Shown piece by piece: positions 36,210 to 45,037 of a stretch of 64,000 nt of DNA. Source of the DNA: Williamsia sp. Lineage in GTDB: Bacteria; Bacteroidota; Bacteroidia; Chitinophagales; Chitinophagaceae. The stretch spans positions 1 to 64,000 of the forward strand of contig JADCRZ010000004.1 in NCBI GenBank assembly GCA_015069695.1. Direction: 5' to 3'. Made by a program: the position numbers and the translations under genes. The notes under the pieces are model-generated. The model was given only the letters and a program-made list of their open reading frames with translations, had not been told where the DNA came from and searched no databases. How positions within the stretch are numbered: the stretch's first letter is position 1; each line of letters opens with the position of its first letter.

Positions 36210-38000
36210 TCAAGGCCGCCTGAAGAGGGAAACAGATTGCGCGATCCCTTCTCCTTTAAAGCTGATATAAAGCATGCCAACTGGTAAAGCAGCAGGTGGC
36301 TGATAAGTGATGTAGTTCATGCCTTCAGCAAGGGATTTGGAAACCTGGATGAGTTGCCGGCCGGTTGCATCAGCAACCAGGATCTGCATTGTTTGCGGCT
36401 TTGCGCTCCTGACCTCTAAATGCCAGGGTTCGCCGGCTGCAGAGAGGGTTGGATACAATTTTACAATGCCGGTTTTTATCCCCTTTCCATCTCTTATGGT
36501 CATAACAGGTGAATAAGAAAACGCTCCATCGGCATCCTGTATTTTTAACCGGTACAAAACAGGCTGGTCGGTCAGGGTTCTGCTGCTGTCTGTAAATCCA
36601 TAGATCTGAGAAGCTGATGAGCCTCCTCTTGCGGCAACTGTACCAATTGGCAGGAATTGGCCGTGCTCATTTCTTTCAACCTGGAACAGCCGGGTGTCTC
36701 TCTCCTGGGAAGTTTCCCAGCTAAGCACAACCACCCCGTTGCGGGAGGCAGCGGCAAAAGAAGCCAGCCGGAGCGGCAGCAGAATATTGAGATAGTTAAC
36801 AAATCCCAGCGCCCGGTTATCAGGCTGGTGAAAAATCTTTGTTTCTACAATGCCCACATCGTTTGTTCCCCAGTAATTGTTTTGGGCGAAAATAGGATCT
36901 GCGGTATTGTTGTACAGGTCTATGTTTGGCGTGGTGGCGTTCGTATTGTCGATAAAGCGGTTCTTGCCATCATCGCTGGTATCTGCGTTGGACAGATTGC
37001 CCAGGTCGGGCTTTGCCCTTCCCTGGATGGTGATGCCCCACAGGTTCCAGCGGATCAGGTTGCCGGTAACAATGGTATTCTGCTGGCTGGTTGCAGTTCC
37101 CCCTGTAAAGCTGATGCCGCTTCCGCCCAGGTTGGGATCGTTTTGCGTATTGTTGCTGTCGATCTGATTGTAGCTGATCATGGCATTGATGTTTGCGCCG
37201 CCATTGAGCGTAATGCCATAGCGGTTGTTCCTGATCACATTTCCCGTAATGAGCGCATACACATTGCCGATAGGGAGAAAACCAATGCCGCCGGAATTGG
37301 TGGAGGCGCGCAGGATCCGGTTGCCGATGATCTTGACCGTGTCTGTACCCTCACTGGTAGCACCCAGGTTGATCTGGGGCACGTTTGTATTCAGCGTATT
37401 GTTGCCCTGAAAAAGACAGTTGACGATCTTGGGCGCGTTGTTCACATTGGCACCGCCCTGTATGGCAGCCCGCTGGTTGTTCAGGAACTGGCAGTTGGTA
37501 ATAACAGGATTGGACCTGAACAGCGCGATGGCTCCGTTTCCAAACGTGGTAGTAGGTGAATTGTAGCGGAATATGCAGCTGTCAATGGGGATACTGCAAT
37601 CACTTAACCGAAGGGAAACGGCGTACTCAAACGTAAGCTTTCTCAGCACAGTGGTATTGCTCGAATCGATCCGCATGCCGTAAAAGCCACTGGCAGGATC
37701 TTGCGCCGTAAAGGTAACCCCCGTGGGCGGGTTGATAATAAGTGTACCGTTGACATCCAAATAAGTATTCGCAGCAAATTTCACGACCGCATTTGTCGCC
37801 ATAAAGAGTGTGTCGTTCAGACTGACAAATACGGTGTCATTTACATTGTACACGCCCGCAGCAAAGGTTACATCACCTCCTGCATTGGCAACCAGGGCAT
37901 CCAGATCCCATTTTACACCGGTACCCGGTGTGGCGTAATTGTTTGCGGCAACAACAAAGAAATGGAGCAGAAAGAGACCGATAAGGTAAACCTGTTTCAT
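36210..38000 (-). CDS. Secreted right-handed beta-helix protein with type IX sorting domain
   Basis: A 596-residue protein with a signal peptide (MKQVYLIGLFLLHFFVVAA). Residues about 20-400 show parallel beta-helix periodicity: repeated hydrophobic-Asn turns such as ITNCQFLNNQRAAI, KIVNCLFQGNN and ITGNVIRNNRYGITL. A Fn3-like or Ig-like segment (LASFAAASRNGVVVLSWETSQERD) follows, and the end (VKLYPTLSAAGEPW...GMLYISFKG) is a type IX secretion C-terminal domain. Probably surface-exposed or released, binding or cleaving a polysaccharide; no catalytic site was recognised. The start at 38000 is chosen for the signal peptide. Confidence 0.82.
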   Translation of the reverse strand: MKQVYLIGLFLLHFFVVAANNYATPGTGVKWDLDALVANAGGDVTFAAGVYNVNDTVFVSLNDTLFMATNAVVKFAANTYLDVNGTLIINPPTGVTFTAQDPASGFYGMRIDSSNTTVLRKLTFEYAVSLRLSDCSIPIDSCIFRYNSPTTTFGNGAIALFRSNPVITNCQFLNNQRAAIQGGANVNNAPKIVNCLFQGNNTLNTNVPQINLGATSEGTDTVKIIGNRILRASTNSGGIGFLPIGNVYALITGNVIRNNRYGITLNGGANINAMISYNQIDSNNTQNDPNLGGSGISFTGGTATSQQNTIVTGNLIRWNLWGITIQGRAKPDLGNLSNADTSDDGKNRFIDNTNATTPNIDLYNNTADPIFAQNNYWGTNDVGIVETKIFHQPDNRALGFVNYLNILLPLRLASFAAASRNGVVVLSWETSQERDTRLFQVERNEHGQFLPIGTVAARGGSSASQIYGFTDSSRTLTDQPVLYRLKIQDADGAFSYSPVMTIRDGKGIKTGIVKLYPTLSAAGEPWHLEVRSAKPQTMQILVADATGRQLIQVSKSLAEGMNYITYQPPAALPVGMLYISFKGEGIAQSVSLFRRP

Positions 38001-38174
38001 ATGTAGTCGATTTAGTTTTGGTAAAGACCCTGTTGGGCAGCCTGCTACATTACCTGCGCGCGCAAGCAGGCCATAGCCAGACAAAAACAATCGGGAAACG
38101 CGTGGTTACCAGAGGAAAATAGCATGAAAGCGAAAATAAAATATTTTTTTGACCAGCTTGTTGTGCTGCTCCAA

Positions 38175-38182
38175 TACATTTG
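38175..38182 (+). promoter_or_regulatory. Candidate -7 element for the Dabb gene
   Basis: TACATTTG is an exact match, ending 12 nt before the ATG at 38195. A TTTG lies at 38148-38151, but the 23-nt spacing is longer than the usual 19. Confidence 0.4.
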
Positions 38183-38194
38183 CAAAAACCTTTT

Positions 38195-38515
38195 ATGCTT
38201 TCACAAAACCTGTTTCTGCACCACGTGTATTTCTGGCTGAAAAACCCTGACAGCCCGGAAGACTACCAGCAGCTGCTGGAGGGATTGCGCTCCCTCACGC
38301 CCATCCGCTCGATCCTTTCCCATCACATCGGCAAGCCTGCTGATACCAACCGGGGCGTCATCGACACATCTTACTCCCTTTCATGGCTGCTGGTGTTTAA
38401 TTCAAAAGAAGAACAGGAAGAGTACCAGCATGATCCGATACACCTGAAATTTGTGGAGAACTGCAGCCACCTGTGGAACAGGGTTGTTGTATACGATTCG
38501 GTAAGCGCTTACTGA
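38195..38515 (+). CDS. Dabb-family (stress-responsive alpha/beta barrel) protein
   Basis: A 106-residue dimeric alpha/beta-barrel domain protein. LFLHHVYFWLKNPDSPEDYQQLLEGL, RGVIDTSYSLSWLLVF and YQHDPIHLKFVENC...WNRVVVYDS (read as parts) match the Dabb pattern, including the internal His. Such proteins often have no known reaction; some act as small mono-oxygenases or isomerases. The start at 38195 is the first ATG; a TTG at 38180 lies inside the likely promoter. Confidence 0.85.
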   Translation: MLSQNLFLHHVYFWLKNPDSPEDYQQLLEGLRSLTPIRSILSHHIGKPADTNRGVIDTSYSLSWLLVFNSKEEQEEYQHDPIHLKFVENCSHLWNRVVVYDSVSAY

Positions 38516-38568
38516 TGGCGCTTTGCAATAGCAGTACCCGGTTGAAACCCAAGGGCAAAATAAATCTT

Positions 38569-38597
38569 TTTGGCAAGTTTGCTTTTTCTGTATTTTG
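38569..38597 (+). promoter_or_regulatory. Candidate promoter of the 39-residue peptide gene
   Basis: TTTG (38569-38572) is followed after 18 nt by TATTTTG (38591-38597), a one-base-shorter version of TAnnTTTG. The start codon is 17 nt downstream. Confidence 0.4.
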
Positions 38598-38614
38598 CCT
38601 GTTAAATACGTACC

Positions 38615-38734
38615 ATGAATAATTTATTAAGAGGATTGATCGCGGGCTATGGCGCAAAAAAATTAGGTGGTGGTTGCTTCAGCACAATCTTGATTTTTCT
38701 GGTTATCTGGTATGCCTTGGGTCATTGTAACTGA
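38615..38734 (+). CDS. 39-residue membrane peptide
   Basis: An ATG-to-TGA frame encoding MNNLLRGLIAGYGAKKLGGG followed by a Cys and a hydrophobic helix (STILIFLVIWYALGHCN). A short basic and Gly-rich N-terminus before one membrane segment suggests a single-pass inner-membrane peptide. I recall very similar short proteins in other Bacteroidota, but this was not checked. A promoter-like motif precedes it and a terminator-like hairpin follows, which makes it a self-contained gene. No function known. Confidence 0.65.
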   Translation: MNNLLRGLIAGYGAKKLGGGCFSTILIFLVIWYALGHCN

Positions 38735-38765
38735 TACCTGTTGCACATCCACCGGCTTCTCTTCC

Positions 38766-38792
38766 GGCCTTTGCTGAAAAGGCCTTTATTTC
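38766..38792 (+). terminator. Terminator-like hairpin after the 39-residue peptide
   Basis: GGCCTTT (38766-38772) pairs with AAAGGCC (38778-38784) around a 5-nt loop, and is followed by TTTATTTCC. It lies 32 nt after the stop codon. Confidence 0.5.
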
Positions 38793-39169
38793 CCTCTTTC
38801 TCGCCATTACAGGGCAGTTAATACAAACTTAACCTTGCCGGTTCCCGGCATAGAGTAACTTCATTTCAGAAAACTTAACAGCTGTTCCACAAATTGGGAT
38901 TTTTTTCTTCAGAATGGAAAAGCAGGCCGGAACGAAACCATAATGCTTTTTTAGATATGATAGGAAATCAATGATCTAGAAAGTAAGATTTTCCAGATAT
39001 GAATTCAATCGGCGTGTGGCACGATTCTTTAAGATACTTAAACAAATTGCCCTTGTTAACGACAAATGTTTAAGGAGTGGCAAATATAGGAACTGTATAA
39101 CAGAAGCAAAATAAATCTGGCAGAATCAGTAGAACATTTTTGGTTTCTACATGTTTAAACTTATTTGTT
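38793..39169. other. AT-rich non-coding stretch
   Basis: No gene is visible. A small GC hairpin, GCCGG/CCGGC, lies near 38840-38852. The AT-rich part from 38880 on is likely promoter territory for the following short frame, but no clean TTTG plus TAnnTTTG pair was found. Confidence 0.4.
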
Positions 39170-39388
39170 ATGAACGTTTCATCTACAGACGCAACACAAA
39201 GGGAAGAATTCTTCAAAAAATCGTTTCGCGGCACCTTCTCTTATAATATGAAAGTTTCATCTGTAAATTCATTTCTTCGCTCCATGACACAAGGCAACGG
39301 ACAACCATCCTCCGCTGAAGACAGTACAGCAAACGGAGACAAGCTGGGTCATAACAACAACTCTCAAAAAGACTCTTCCATTCATTAA
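39170..39388 (+). CDS. Unrecognised 72-residue hydrophilic protein
   Basis: A frame starting MNVSSTDATQREEFFKKSF and ending in a Ser/Asn-rich tail (SAEDSTANGDKLGH, then NNNSQKDSSIH). It has no signal peptide, membrane segment or Cys. The first codons ATGAACGTTTCATCT recur, with one base changed, at 39248-39262 in the same frame, so M-N/K-V-S-S is repeated. Codon choice looks like that of the neighbours. It stands alone 272 nt before a glycosyltransferase gene. It may be a small protein or peptide precursor, or not expressed at all. Confidence 0.35.
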   Translation: MNVSSTDATQREEFFKKSFRGTFSYNMKVSSVNSFLRSMTQGNGQPSSAEDSTANGDKLGHNNNSQKDSSIH

Positions 39389-39660
39389 TCGATTTCTCCG
39401 TCCTGTTTCTTGTTTCATCCTGTTTTGTTTTTCTTCCGCTTCGGCCGTTTGGATCCGCACAGCTCATTTTCACTGTAAATTTTCTCCCGCCCGGGCAGCA
39501 GCGCTCCTTCACAGGTATTCTGTTTCGCTGTTTTCCTGCTCATGACCTGATTTATCCAGTTGGCCCCATGTAAATACCAGCCCATACAGGAGTGGATTGT
39601 GCCTCGTGCTGCAGCAGCTTAATATTGCCTCATCAATTTATTTTCTAAACAAAAATTTAC

Positions 39661-41013
39661 ATGAACAGCAATATCACCACCACGCGCAAACCGGTTCTCA
39701 ACGGAGAGCGCAAGAAATTTTTATTCGCCACGTTTGCAGCCGATGGTCACTTCCATCCCCTCACAAACCTGGCCACCTACCTGGCTTCGCTCGGCCATGA
39801 TGTTCGCTGGTATACATCCAACCTGTATGCCCCCAAGCTGAAAAAATTACAGATCCCGCATTATCCTTTTGTAAAAGCCCTGGATATAAACGGCACCAAC
39901 CTGGAAAGCTTGTTCCCGGAGCGCAAAGCCATCAAAGGCAAAATAGACAAACTGACCTTCGACATCATCAATGTTTTTATCCTCCGCGGCCCGGAGTACT
40001 ACGATGACATCCTGAACATCCAAAAAGAATTCAAGTTCGACCTGATGGTGTGCGACTGCGCTTTCACCGGCCTGCCCTTTGTGACCGACCTGATGAAAAT
40101 ACCCGTTGTGTCCATTGGCGTATTTCCCCTCACAGAATCATCCAAAGACCTGGCACCGAATGGCTTTGGCATGACACCTTCTTATACATTCGGCGGCAAG
40201 ATCAAACAAAACCTGCTGCGCTTTATGTCAGACAAGATCGTGTTCCGCAAACCGAACCAGGCATTGGCCAAACTCATGAAAGAATATGGCATCTCTTACA
40301 ACAACGAAACTGTTTTTGACTTCCTGGTAAAAAAATCAACCCTGCTTTTACAAAGCGGTACGCCCAACTTTGAATACAAAAGGAGCGATATGGGCGCCAA
40401 TATCCGCTTCATCGGCGCGCTGCTGCCACATACGGCCCTGTCTAACCAGCAACCCTGGTTTGATGAGCGGCTGAACCGGTACGAGAAGATCGTCCTGATC
40501 ACACAAGGAACCGTTGAAAAAGATGTAGAAAAACTGGTGGTGCCCACCCTGGAAGCCTTCAAGGGCACAGACACCCTGGTGGTAGCCACAACCGGTGGTT
40601 CACAAACAGGAGAACTGCGGGAAAGATTTCCGCAGTCGAATATCATCATCGAAGACTTTATTCCTTTTGCCGATGTAATGCCTTATGCCGATGTATACAT
40701 TACCAATGGCGGCTATGGTGGTGTTATGCTGAGCATCCAGAACGGACTGCCCATGGTGGTAGCCGGGGTACACGAAGGAAAGAACGAGATCAACGCGCGG
40801 ATCGGTTATTTCAAGCTGGGCGTGAACCTGAAAACCGAACTGCCTGCACCCCAGCAGATCAGGGCCGGCGTAGAAGAAGTGATCCGCAACGGGATTTACA
40901 GGGAGCAGGTGGCCCTTTTGGCGGAAGATTTCAGCAACTACGACCCTGCCTCTCTCGCAGCCCATCACATTGAAGAAACCCTTAAACAGAAGGCCATTTT
41001 ACAGATTAATTGA
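39661..41013 (+). CDS. GT1-type glycosyltransferase (MGT-like)
   Basis: A 450-residue GT-B glycosyltransferase that moves a sugar from a nucleotide donor to a small hydrophobic or phenolic acceptor. The N-terminal LFATFAADGHFHPLTNLATYL carries the likely base His of the G.H..P motif. The C-terminal donor domain has VLITQGTVEKDVEKLVVPTL, VEDFIPFADVMPYADVYITNGGYGG and NGLPMVVAGVHEGKNEINARI, matching the macrolide/UDP-glycosyltransferase signature (each shown in parts). Acceptor unknown; no terpene or polyketide genes are adjacent. Confidence 0.88.
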   Translation: MNSNITTTRKPVLNGERKKFLFATFAADGHFHPLTNLATYLASLGHDVRWYTSNLYAPKLKKLQIPHYPFVKALDINGTNLESLFPERKAIKGKIDKLTFDIINVFILRGPEYYDDILNIQKEFKFDLMVCDCAFTGLPFVTDLMKIPVVSIGVFPLTESSKDLAPNGFGMTPSYTFGGKIKQNLLRFMSDKIVFRKPNQALAKLMKEYGISYNNETVFDFLVKKSTLLLQSGTPNFEYKRSDMGANIRFIGALLPHTALSNQQPWFDERLNRYEKIVLITQGTVEKDVEKLVVPTLEAFKGTDTLVVATTGGSQTGELRERFPQSNIIIEDFIPFADVMPYADVYITNGGYGGVMLSIQNGLPMVVAGVHEGKNEINARIGYFKLGVNLKTELPAPQQIRAGVEEVIRNGIYREQVALLAEDFSNYDPASLAAHHIEETLKQKAILQIN

Positions 41014-41045
41014 TCCCCGGCCGTCTAAATGAGGCGACTGATCTC

Positions 41046-41053
41046 TATATTTG
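41046..41053 (+). promoter_or_regulatory. Candidate -7 element for the propeller kinase gene
   Basis: TATATTTG is an exact TAnnTTTG match, 24 nt before the TTG start codon at 41077 and 33 nt after the glycosyltransferase stop codon. It suggests that the two genes are transcribed separately. Confidence 0.4.
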
Positions 41054-41076
41054 GGTAATTCAAACCCAGAAACAGA

Positions 41077-44000
41077 TTGGCGGGACGCTGTTTATTTTTA
41101 CTGTTGTGGTGCATATTACCGGTTTACTTTGTTTGTGCCCAGCAAACAAAACAGTATTCATTCAGGCATTTCAGCACCATGGAAGGGCTGGCTGCCAATG
41201 ATGTACGGTGCACCATACAGGATGGGGAGGGATTTATCTGGGTTGCTACCTCCGATGGTTTACAACGCTTTGACGGAACCCGTTTTATCACTTTCCGCCA
41301 CAGCAGCCTGAATCCCTCGTCCCTGCCTTCCAACGACATATTACAACTGCTGCTCGACAATCAAAAAAGATTGTGGGTGCTGTTGAGCAGCGGCCGGATC
41401 GGAATTTTTGATACGCACGGGTTTTCTTTTAAAGAAGCACGCGTGTCTGTCTCGGATAAAAAATACCTCGGAGCTGACAAGGAACTGTTTCGCGGACTCA
41501 ATGGCTCCCCCATTTACATGCTGAAGGGAATAACCGCCCTGCTTTACAATGAGCGCATCCATCAATTTATCCCGGCTGGTCAGGTCTTGCCTGCACCACC
41601 AGGCTGGAAAGTATATGTGATCACCCCGGACCGGCTGACAAAAAAATACTGGATAGGCGGCGACTCAGGAATCGCCGTTTTTAACCCTGCCAACAGGACG
41701 CTCAGCTATGCAGGCCATAACAGCCAGCATGAACCGCTGATTGAACAATATGGTACACAGTCAAATGTGTACCATATTTTTATTGATAGCCAGCGCCGGT
41801 TCTGGTTTGAAAAATGGCCCTCCAACTATGGCAATGCCCTGCTGACCTGTTTCAACCTGCAAACCAGGCAAACCATCCTGCATGATTATACCCTCAATGC
41901 CAAGCTCAACCAGTATCACGAGCTGCGCAACCTGCTCGAACAAAAAGATGGTTCTGTCTGGATCAGAGGGGCGCAGGTTTTTGGTCAGTTCAATGAAGCA
42001 AAAAAGGATTTTATCCTGGTCAACAACGGATTTGTAAACGACCAGAGCATTGCCTATGAAGTGGTGAACAACCTCCTGGAAGACCGGGAGCAAAATCTCT
42101 GGGTATCAACCAGCAACAACGGACTGTTCTTGTTCAATCCTTCCCACCAGCTTTTTACCGTGGTAAAACACATGGACTGGGTAAGGAACACAACCGGCAA
42201 CGGGGCCGTTATGTCTTTTGCCCATGCCAACAACGGCGATATGCTGACCGGCGCCTGGAGCAACGGCCTGTTCCGGTACGACAGCCTGTTTGACCCCGTT
42301 CCGCTCCGGATCAACGGCATCGCAGAAAAAAATTTTTATTCTGTCTGGAGCATGTGCCGCTCCGGAGACAACCGGACGATCTGGCTTTCTATGCAACCGG
42401 GCATAGGGAAATGGGACCAGCTCACCAACCAGCTGACCCTCTACAACCCGCCCTTATTTGAAAACCGGACCATACGCCAGATCCTGGAAGACCGGCGCGG
42501 CAACCTGTGGGTAGGCTTGCAGAACAGGGGTGTATACAGATGGGACAAAACCAAGGCAGCAGGCAACGTTGAACAGGGATTTATAAAAATCCCCCATGTT
42601 CCCAATACAAATATCAACAAGCTGATCGAAGACAAAAACGGTTTTATATGGGTATGCACCCACATAGACGGCATTTACAAGATAGATCCGCTCACCGACA
42701 GCATCGTTGATCATATCCGCGATACAGGCCTCGTATCCAAGCGCCTGCTCGACAATATGTGCATCTCCGTGCTTGAATACAACGACACCCTGATGCTGAT
42801 CGGGGCAGGAGGCCTCAACATCTACAATACAAAAACCCATGTAATAGATCACCTGACCGTGGAAGAAGGACTTCCTTCAGACATTATCAGCAGCATCGAA
42901 AAAGACAACCGGGGCATTGTCTGGATGGGCATGGCGAACGGAATATGCCGTTATGATCTTTGGCGAAAAAAATTGACCTATTACAACAGAAGGGATGGAT
43001 TTATGAACGACAACTTTGTAGTGGCATCTTCTTACCACATGCCCGACGGAAGATTGTTGTTTGGCACCGGTGAGGATGTGGTTGTATTTGACCCGCTCAA
43101 AGTAAGCGCCTCCACTCCCCCTCCGGACGCCCGGATCACGGATATAAAACTCGTAGACCAATCGCTTCCGCTGGATTCCGTGTTCAGGCTAAAACGGATC
43201 GAACTGCCTTACGATCAAAACTCGCTGGTTATCCAGTTTGCCGGACTGACCTACCAGAACAAGAACAAGATCAGCTATTATTACATGCTGGAAGGACTTG
43301 ACAAGGAATGGAAAAAAGCGGATGGACTGAACCAGGCTTCTTACAGCTATTTACCGGCGCGGAATTACCTGTTCAAAGTAAAGATAGAAACAGGCGAAGG
43401 CGTGGAGAGCCAGCACGTGACCACCGTAAAAATAAGGATCAAGCCGCCTTTCTGGCGTACCTGGTGGTTTGTAAGCCTGCTTGCCCTTGCAGCCCTGGGC
43501 TTGTTCCTTTACATGGACTGGCTGCGCCTGCAACGCATAAAGACCACCATACGGATGCGCAATAAAATTGCTTCCAATTTTACCAAAGACATGGGCTCCA
43601 CGCTGGGAACCATCAATGTGCTGAGCGAGATGGCCAAGGTAAAAGCTGATACAGATCCTGCCCGAACCAAAGAATACGTATCGCAGATCAGCGACAACAG
43701 CAGCCGCATGATGGAGGTCATGGACGACATGATCTGGAGCATCAAACCGGAAAACGACAGCCTGGAACACGTAATAGAAAAAATGAACCATTTTGCAGCG
43801 GAGCTCCATTCGAAATATGACGTTGAAATTCATTTCAAGTTGGGCGAGAACGTGCAGGAAATCAAGCTGCGCATGGACCAGCGGCACGAGCTGTATGCCC
43901 TCTTTAAAGAAGCCATCACCAATGCAGCCAAGCATTCACAAACACGGTATATAGATGTGGGTATAGATTGTCACAAGTCCAGACTCCGGTTGCGCGTGCA

Positions 44001-44154
44001 GGATGAAGGCAAAGGCTTCGATATGGAAGCGGTCAGCTTTGGCAGGGGACTGAACGATATGCAGAAAAAAGCCTCTTCCCTGCAGGCAAAGCTGCGTATC
44101 CAGTCGGAGATCAATACGGGCACCATTGTTCAGATCGAAATGCCGTTGGGCTAG
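41077..44154 (+). CDS. Two-component-propeller kinase with the H-box His replaced by Thr
   Basis: A 1025-residue sensor: signal peptide (LLLWCILPVYFVCA), about fourteen propeller repeats such as GEGFIWVATSDGLQRFDG and RRGNLWVGLQNRGVYRWD to about residue 680, a Y_Y_Y domain, one membrane helix (about 792-810), then a kinase module. The usual LHDDIGS reads FTKDMGS: residue 836 is Thr (ACC, 43582-43584), not His. The ATPase part is intact (FKEAITNAAKH, QDEGKGFD). The start is a TTG: a stop codon lies 18 nt upstream, and the first ATG would delete the signal peptide. It may be a pseudokinase that works through the facing LytS/LytTR pair, which is inference. Confidence 0.9.
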   Translation: MAGRCLFLLLWCILPVYFVCAQQTKQYSFRHFSTMEGLAANDVRCTIQDGEGFIWVATSDGLQRFDGTRFITFRHSSLNPSSLPSNDILQLLLDNQKRLWVLLSSGRIGIFDTHGFSFKEARVSVSDKKYLGADKELFRGLNGSPIYMLKGITALLYNERIHQFIPAGQVLPAPPGWKVYVITPDRLTKKYWIGGDSGIAVFNPANRTLSYAGHNSQHEPLIEQYGTQSNVYHIFIDSQRRFWFEKWPSNYGNALLTCFNLQTRQTILHDYTLNAKLNQYHELRNLLEQKDGSVWIRGAQVFGQFNEAKKDFILVNNGFVNDQSIAYEVVNNLLEDREQNLWVSTSNNGLFLFNPSHQLFTVVKHMDWVRNTTGNGAVMSFAHANNGDMLTGAWSNGLFRYDSLFDPVPLRINGIAEKNFYSVWSMCRSGDNRTIWLSMQPGIGKWDQLTNQLTLYNPPLFENRTIRQILEDRRGNLWVGLQNRGVYRWDKTKAAGNVEQGFIKIPHVPNTNINKLIEDKNGFIWVCTHIDGIYKIDPLTDSIVDHIRDTGLVSKRLLDNMCISVLEYNDTLMLIGAGGLNIYNTKTHVIDHLTVEEGLPSDIISSIEKDNRGIVWMGMANGICRYDLWRKKLTYYNRRDGFMNDNFVVASSYHMPDGRLLFGTGEDVVVFDPLKVSASTPPPDARITDIKLVDQSLPLDSVFRLKRIELPYDQNSLVIQFAGLTYQNKNKISYYYMLEGLDKEWKKADGLNQASYSYLPARNYLFKVKIETGEGVESQHVTTVKIRIKPPFWRTWWFVSLLALAALGLFLYMDWLRLQRIKTTIRMRNKIASNFTKDMGSTLGTINVLSEMAKVKADTDPARTKEYVSQISDNSSRMMEVMDDMIWSIKPENDSLEHVIEKMNHFAAELHSKYDVEIHFKLGENVQEIKLRMDQRHELYALFKEAITNAAKHSQTRYIDVGIDCHKSRLRLRVQDEGKGFDMEAVSFGRGLNDMQKKASSLQAKLRIQSEINTGTIVQIEMPLG

Positions 44155-44169
44155 TTGATTGCCCCTCCC

Positions 44170-44949
44170 CTATTTGCCCATCCACTTTTTAAAATCCGTC
44201 ACTTTTTCCCGGCTTACCAGGGCTTCCTTGTCTACGGCAGGTTTCACCTGCAGCAGCAGGCGGTTGCCAAAATATTCATGGATCTGGTCAACACTTTCTA
44301 TTGAAACATAAAAGGCCCGGCTGATGCGGAAATACTTGGCAGGATCGAGCATTTCTTCCAGCTCGTCCATGGTATAATCCACAATAAATTTCCGGTTGTC
44401 GGTTGTTTTGAAAAAGTTGAGCCGTCCATCGCTGTAGAAATACGCGATCTCGTCAACCTCAATGCTGATCAGCTTTTGCGCGTGCTTTACAAGAAAGCGC
44501 TTGCGGTATTCTTTGGGCTGCAGCTTCTGACGCAACTCCTTTACCAGGCTGTCCACGTTCATAGCCGAAGAGCTTTCTTTGTTGCCGTACATGGACTGCA
44601 TGCTCTTGTACTTCTGCAGGGCAGCCCGCAGGTCTTCACTCTGGATGGGTTTCAGCAGGTAGTCGATGCTGTTGACCTTGAAGGCTTTCAGGGCAAATTC
44701 ATCGTAGGAGGTGGTGAAGATGACCGAGCTTTTTACTTCGGTCTTTTCAAAAATCTCAAAGCTCTGGCCATCGGCCAGCTCAATGTCCATCAGGATCAGA
44801 TCAGGTGTAGGATTGCTTTGGAGCCAGCTGACCGATGAGCGTATGCTGTCTGTAACACCCACCACGTCGGCCGAAGGATCGACGCCTTCCAGGGTTTTGC
44901 GCAGCTTTTTTACTGCCAGCTCTTCATCTTCCACAATAAGAACTTTCAT
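44170..44949 (-). CDS. LytTR-family response regulator
   Basis: A 259-residue regulator with a receiver domain (VLIVEDEELAVKKL, phospho-accepting D55 in LILMDIELADG) and a C-terminal LytTR DNA-binding domain (KRFLVKHAQKLISIEVDEIAYF and FRISRAFYVSIESVDQI in parts). The start at 44949 (MKVLIVEDEE) is chosen over a longer frame from 44979. It is downstream of the LytS-type kinase in one operon, 88 nt apart, and ends 15 nt from the facing propeller kinase gene. Confidence 0.92.
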   Translation of the reverse strand: MKVLIVEDEELAVKKLRKTLEGVDPSADVVGVTDSIRSSVSWLQSNPTPDLILMDIELADGQSFEIFEKTEVKSSVIFTTSYDEFALKAFKVNSIDYLLKPIQSEDLRAALQKYKSMQSMYGNKESSSAMNVDSLVKELRQKLQPKEYRKRFLVKHAQKLISIEVDEIAYFYSDGRLNFFKTTDNRKFIVDYTMDELEEMLDPAKYFRISRAFYVSIESVDQIHEYFGNRLLLQVKPAVDKEALVSREKVTDFKKWMGK

Positions 44950-45037
44950 AATCAGTTGTTGTTGTTTTAGTATAAACAAGCCATAAACAGCAAATGCAAA
45001 TTAAGGCATGAAGCCTTACCGTACTGCATACTGCTGA

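Noticed and set aside
39213-39512. Minus-strand 99-codon frame covering the short ORF before the glycosyltransferase
   Set aside because: Highly charged, Arg- and Cys-rich reading without features; the plus-strand frame has more natural codon use, though it is itself uncertain.
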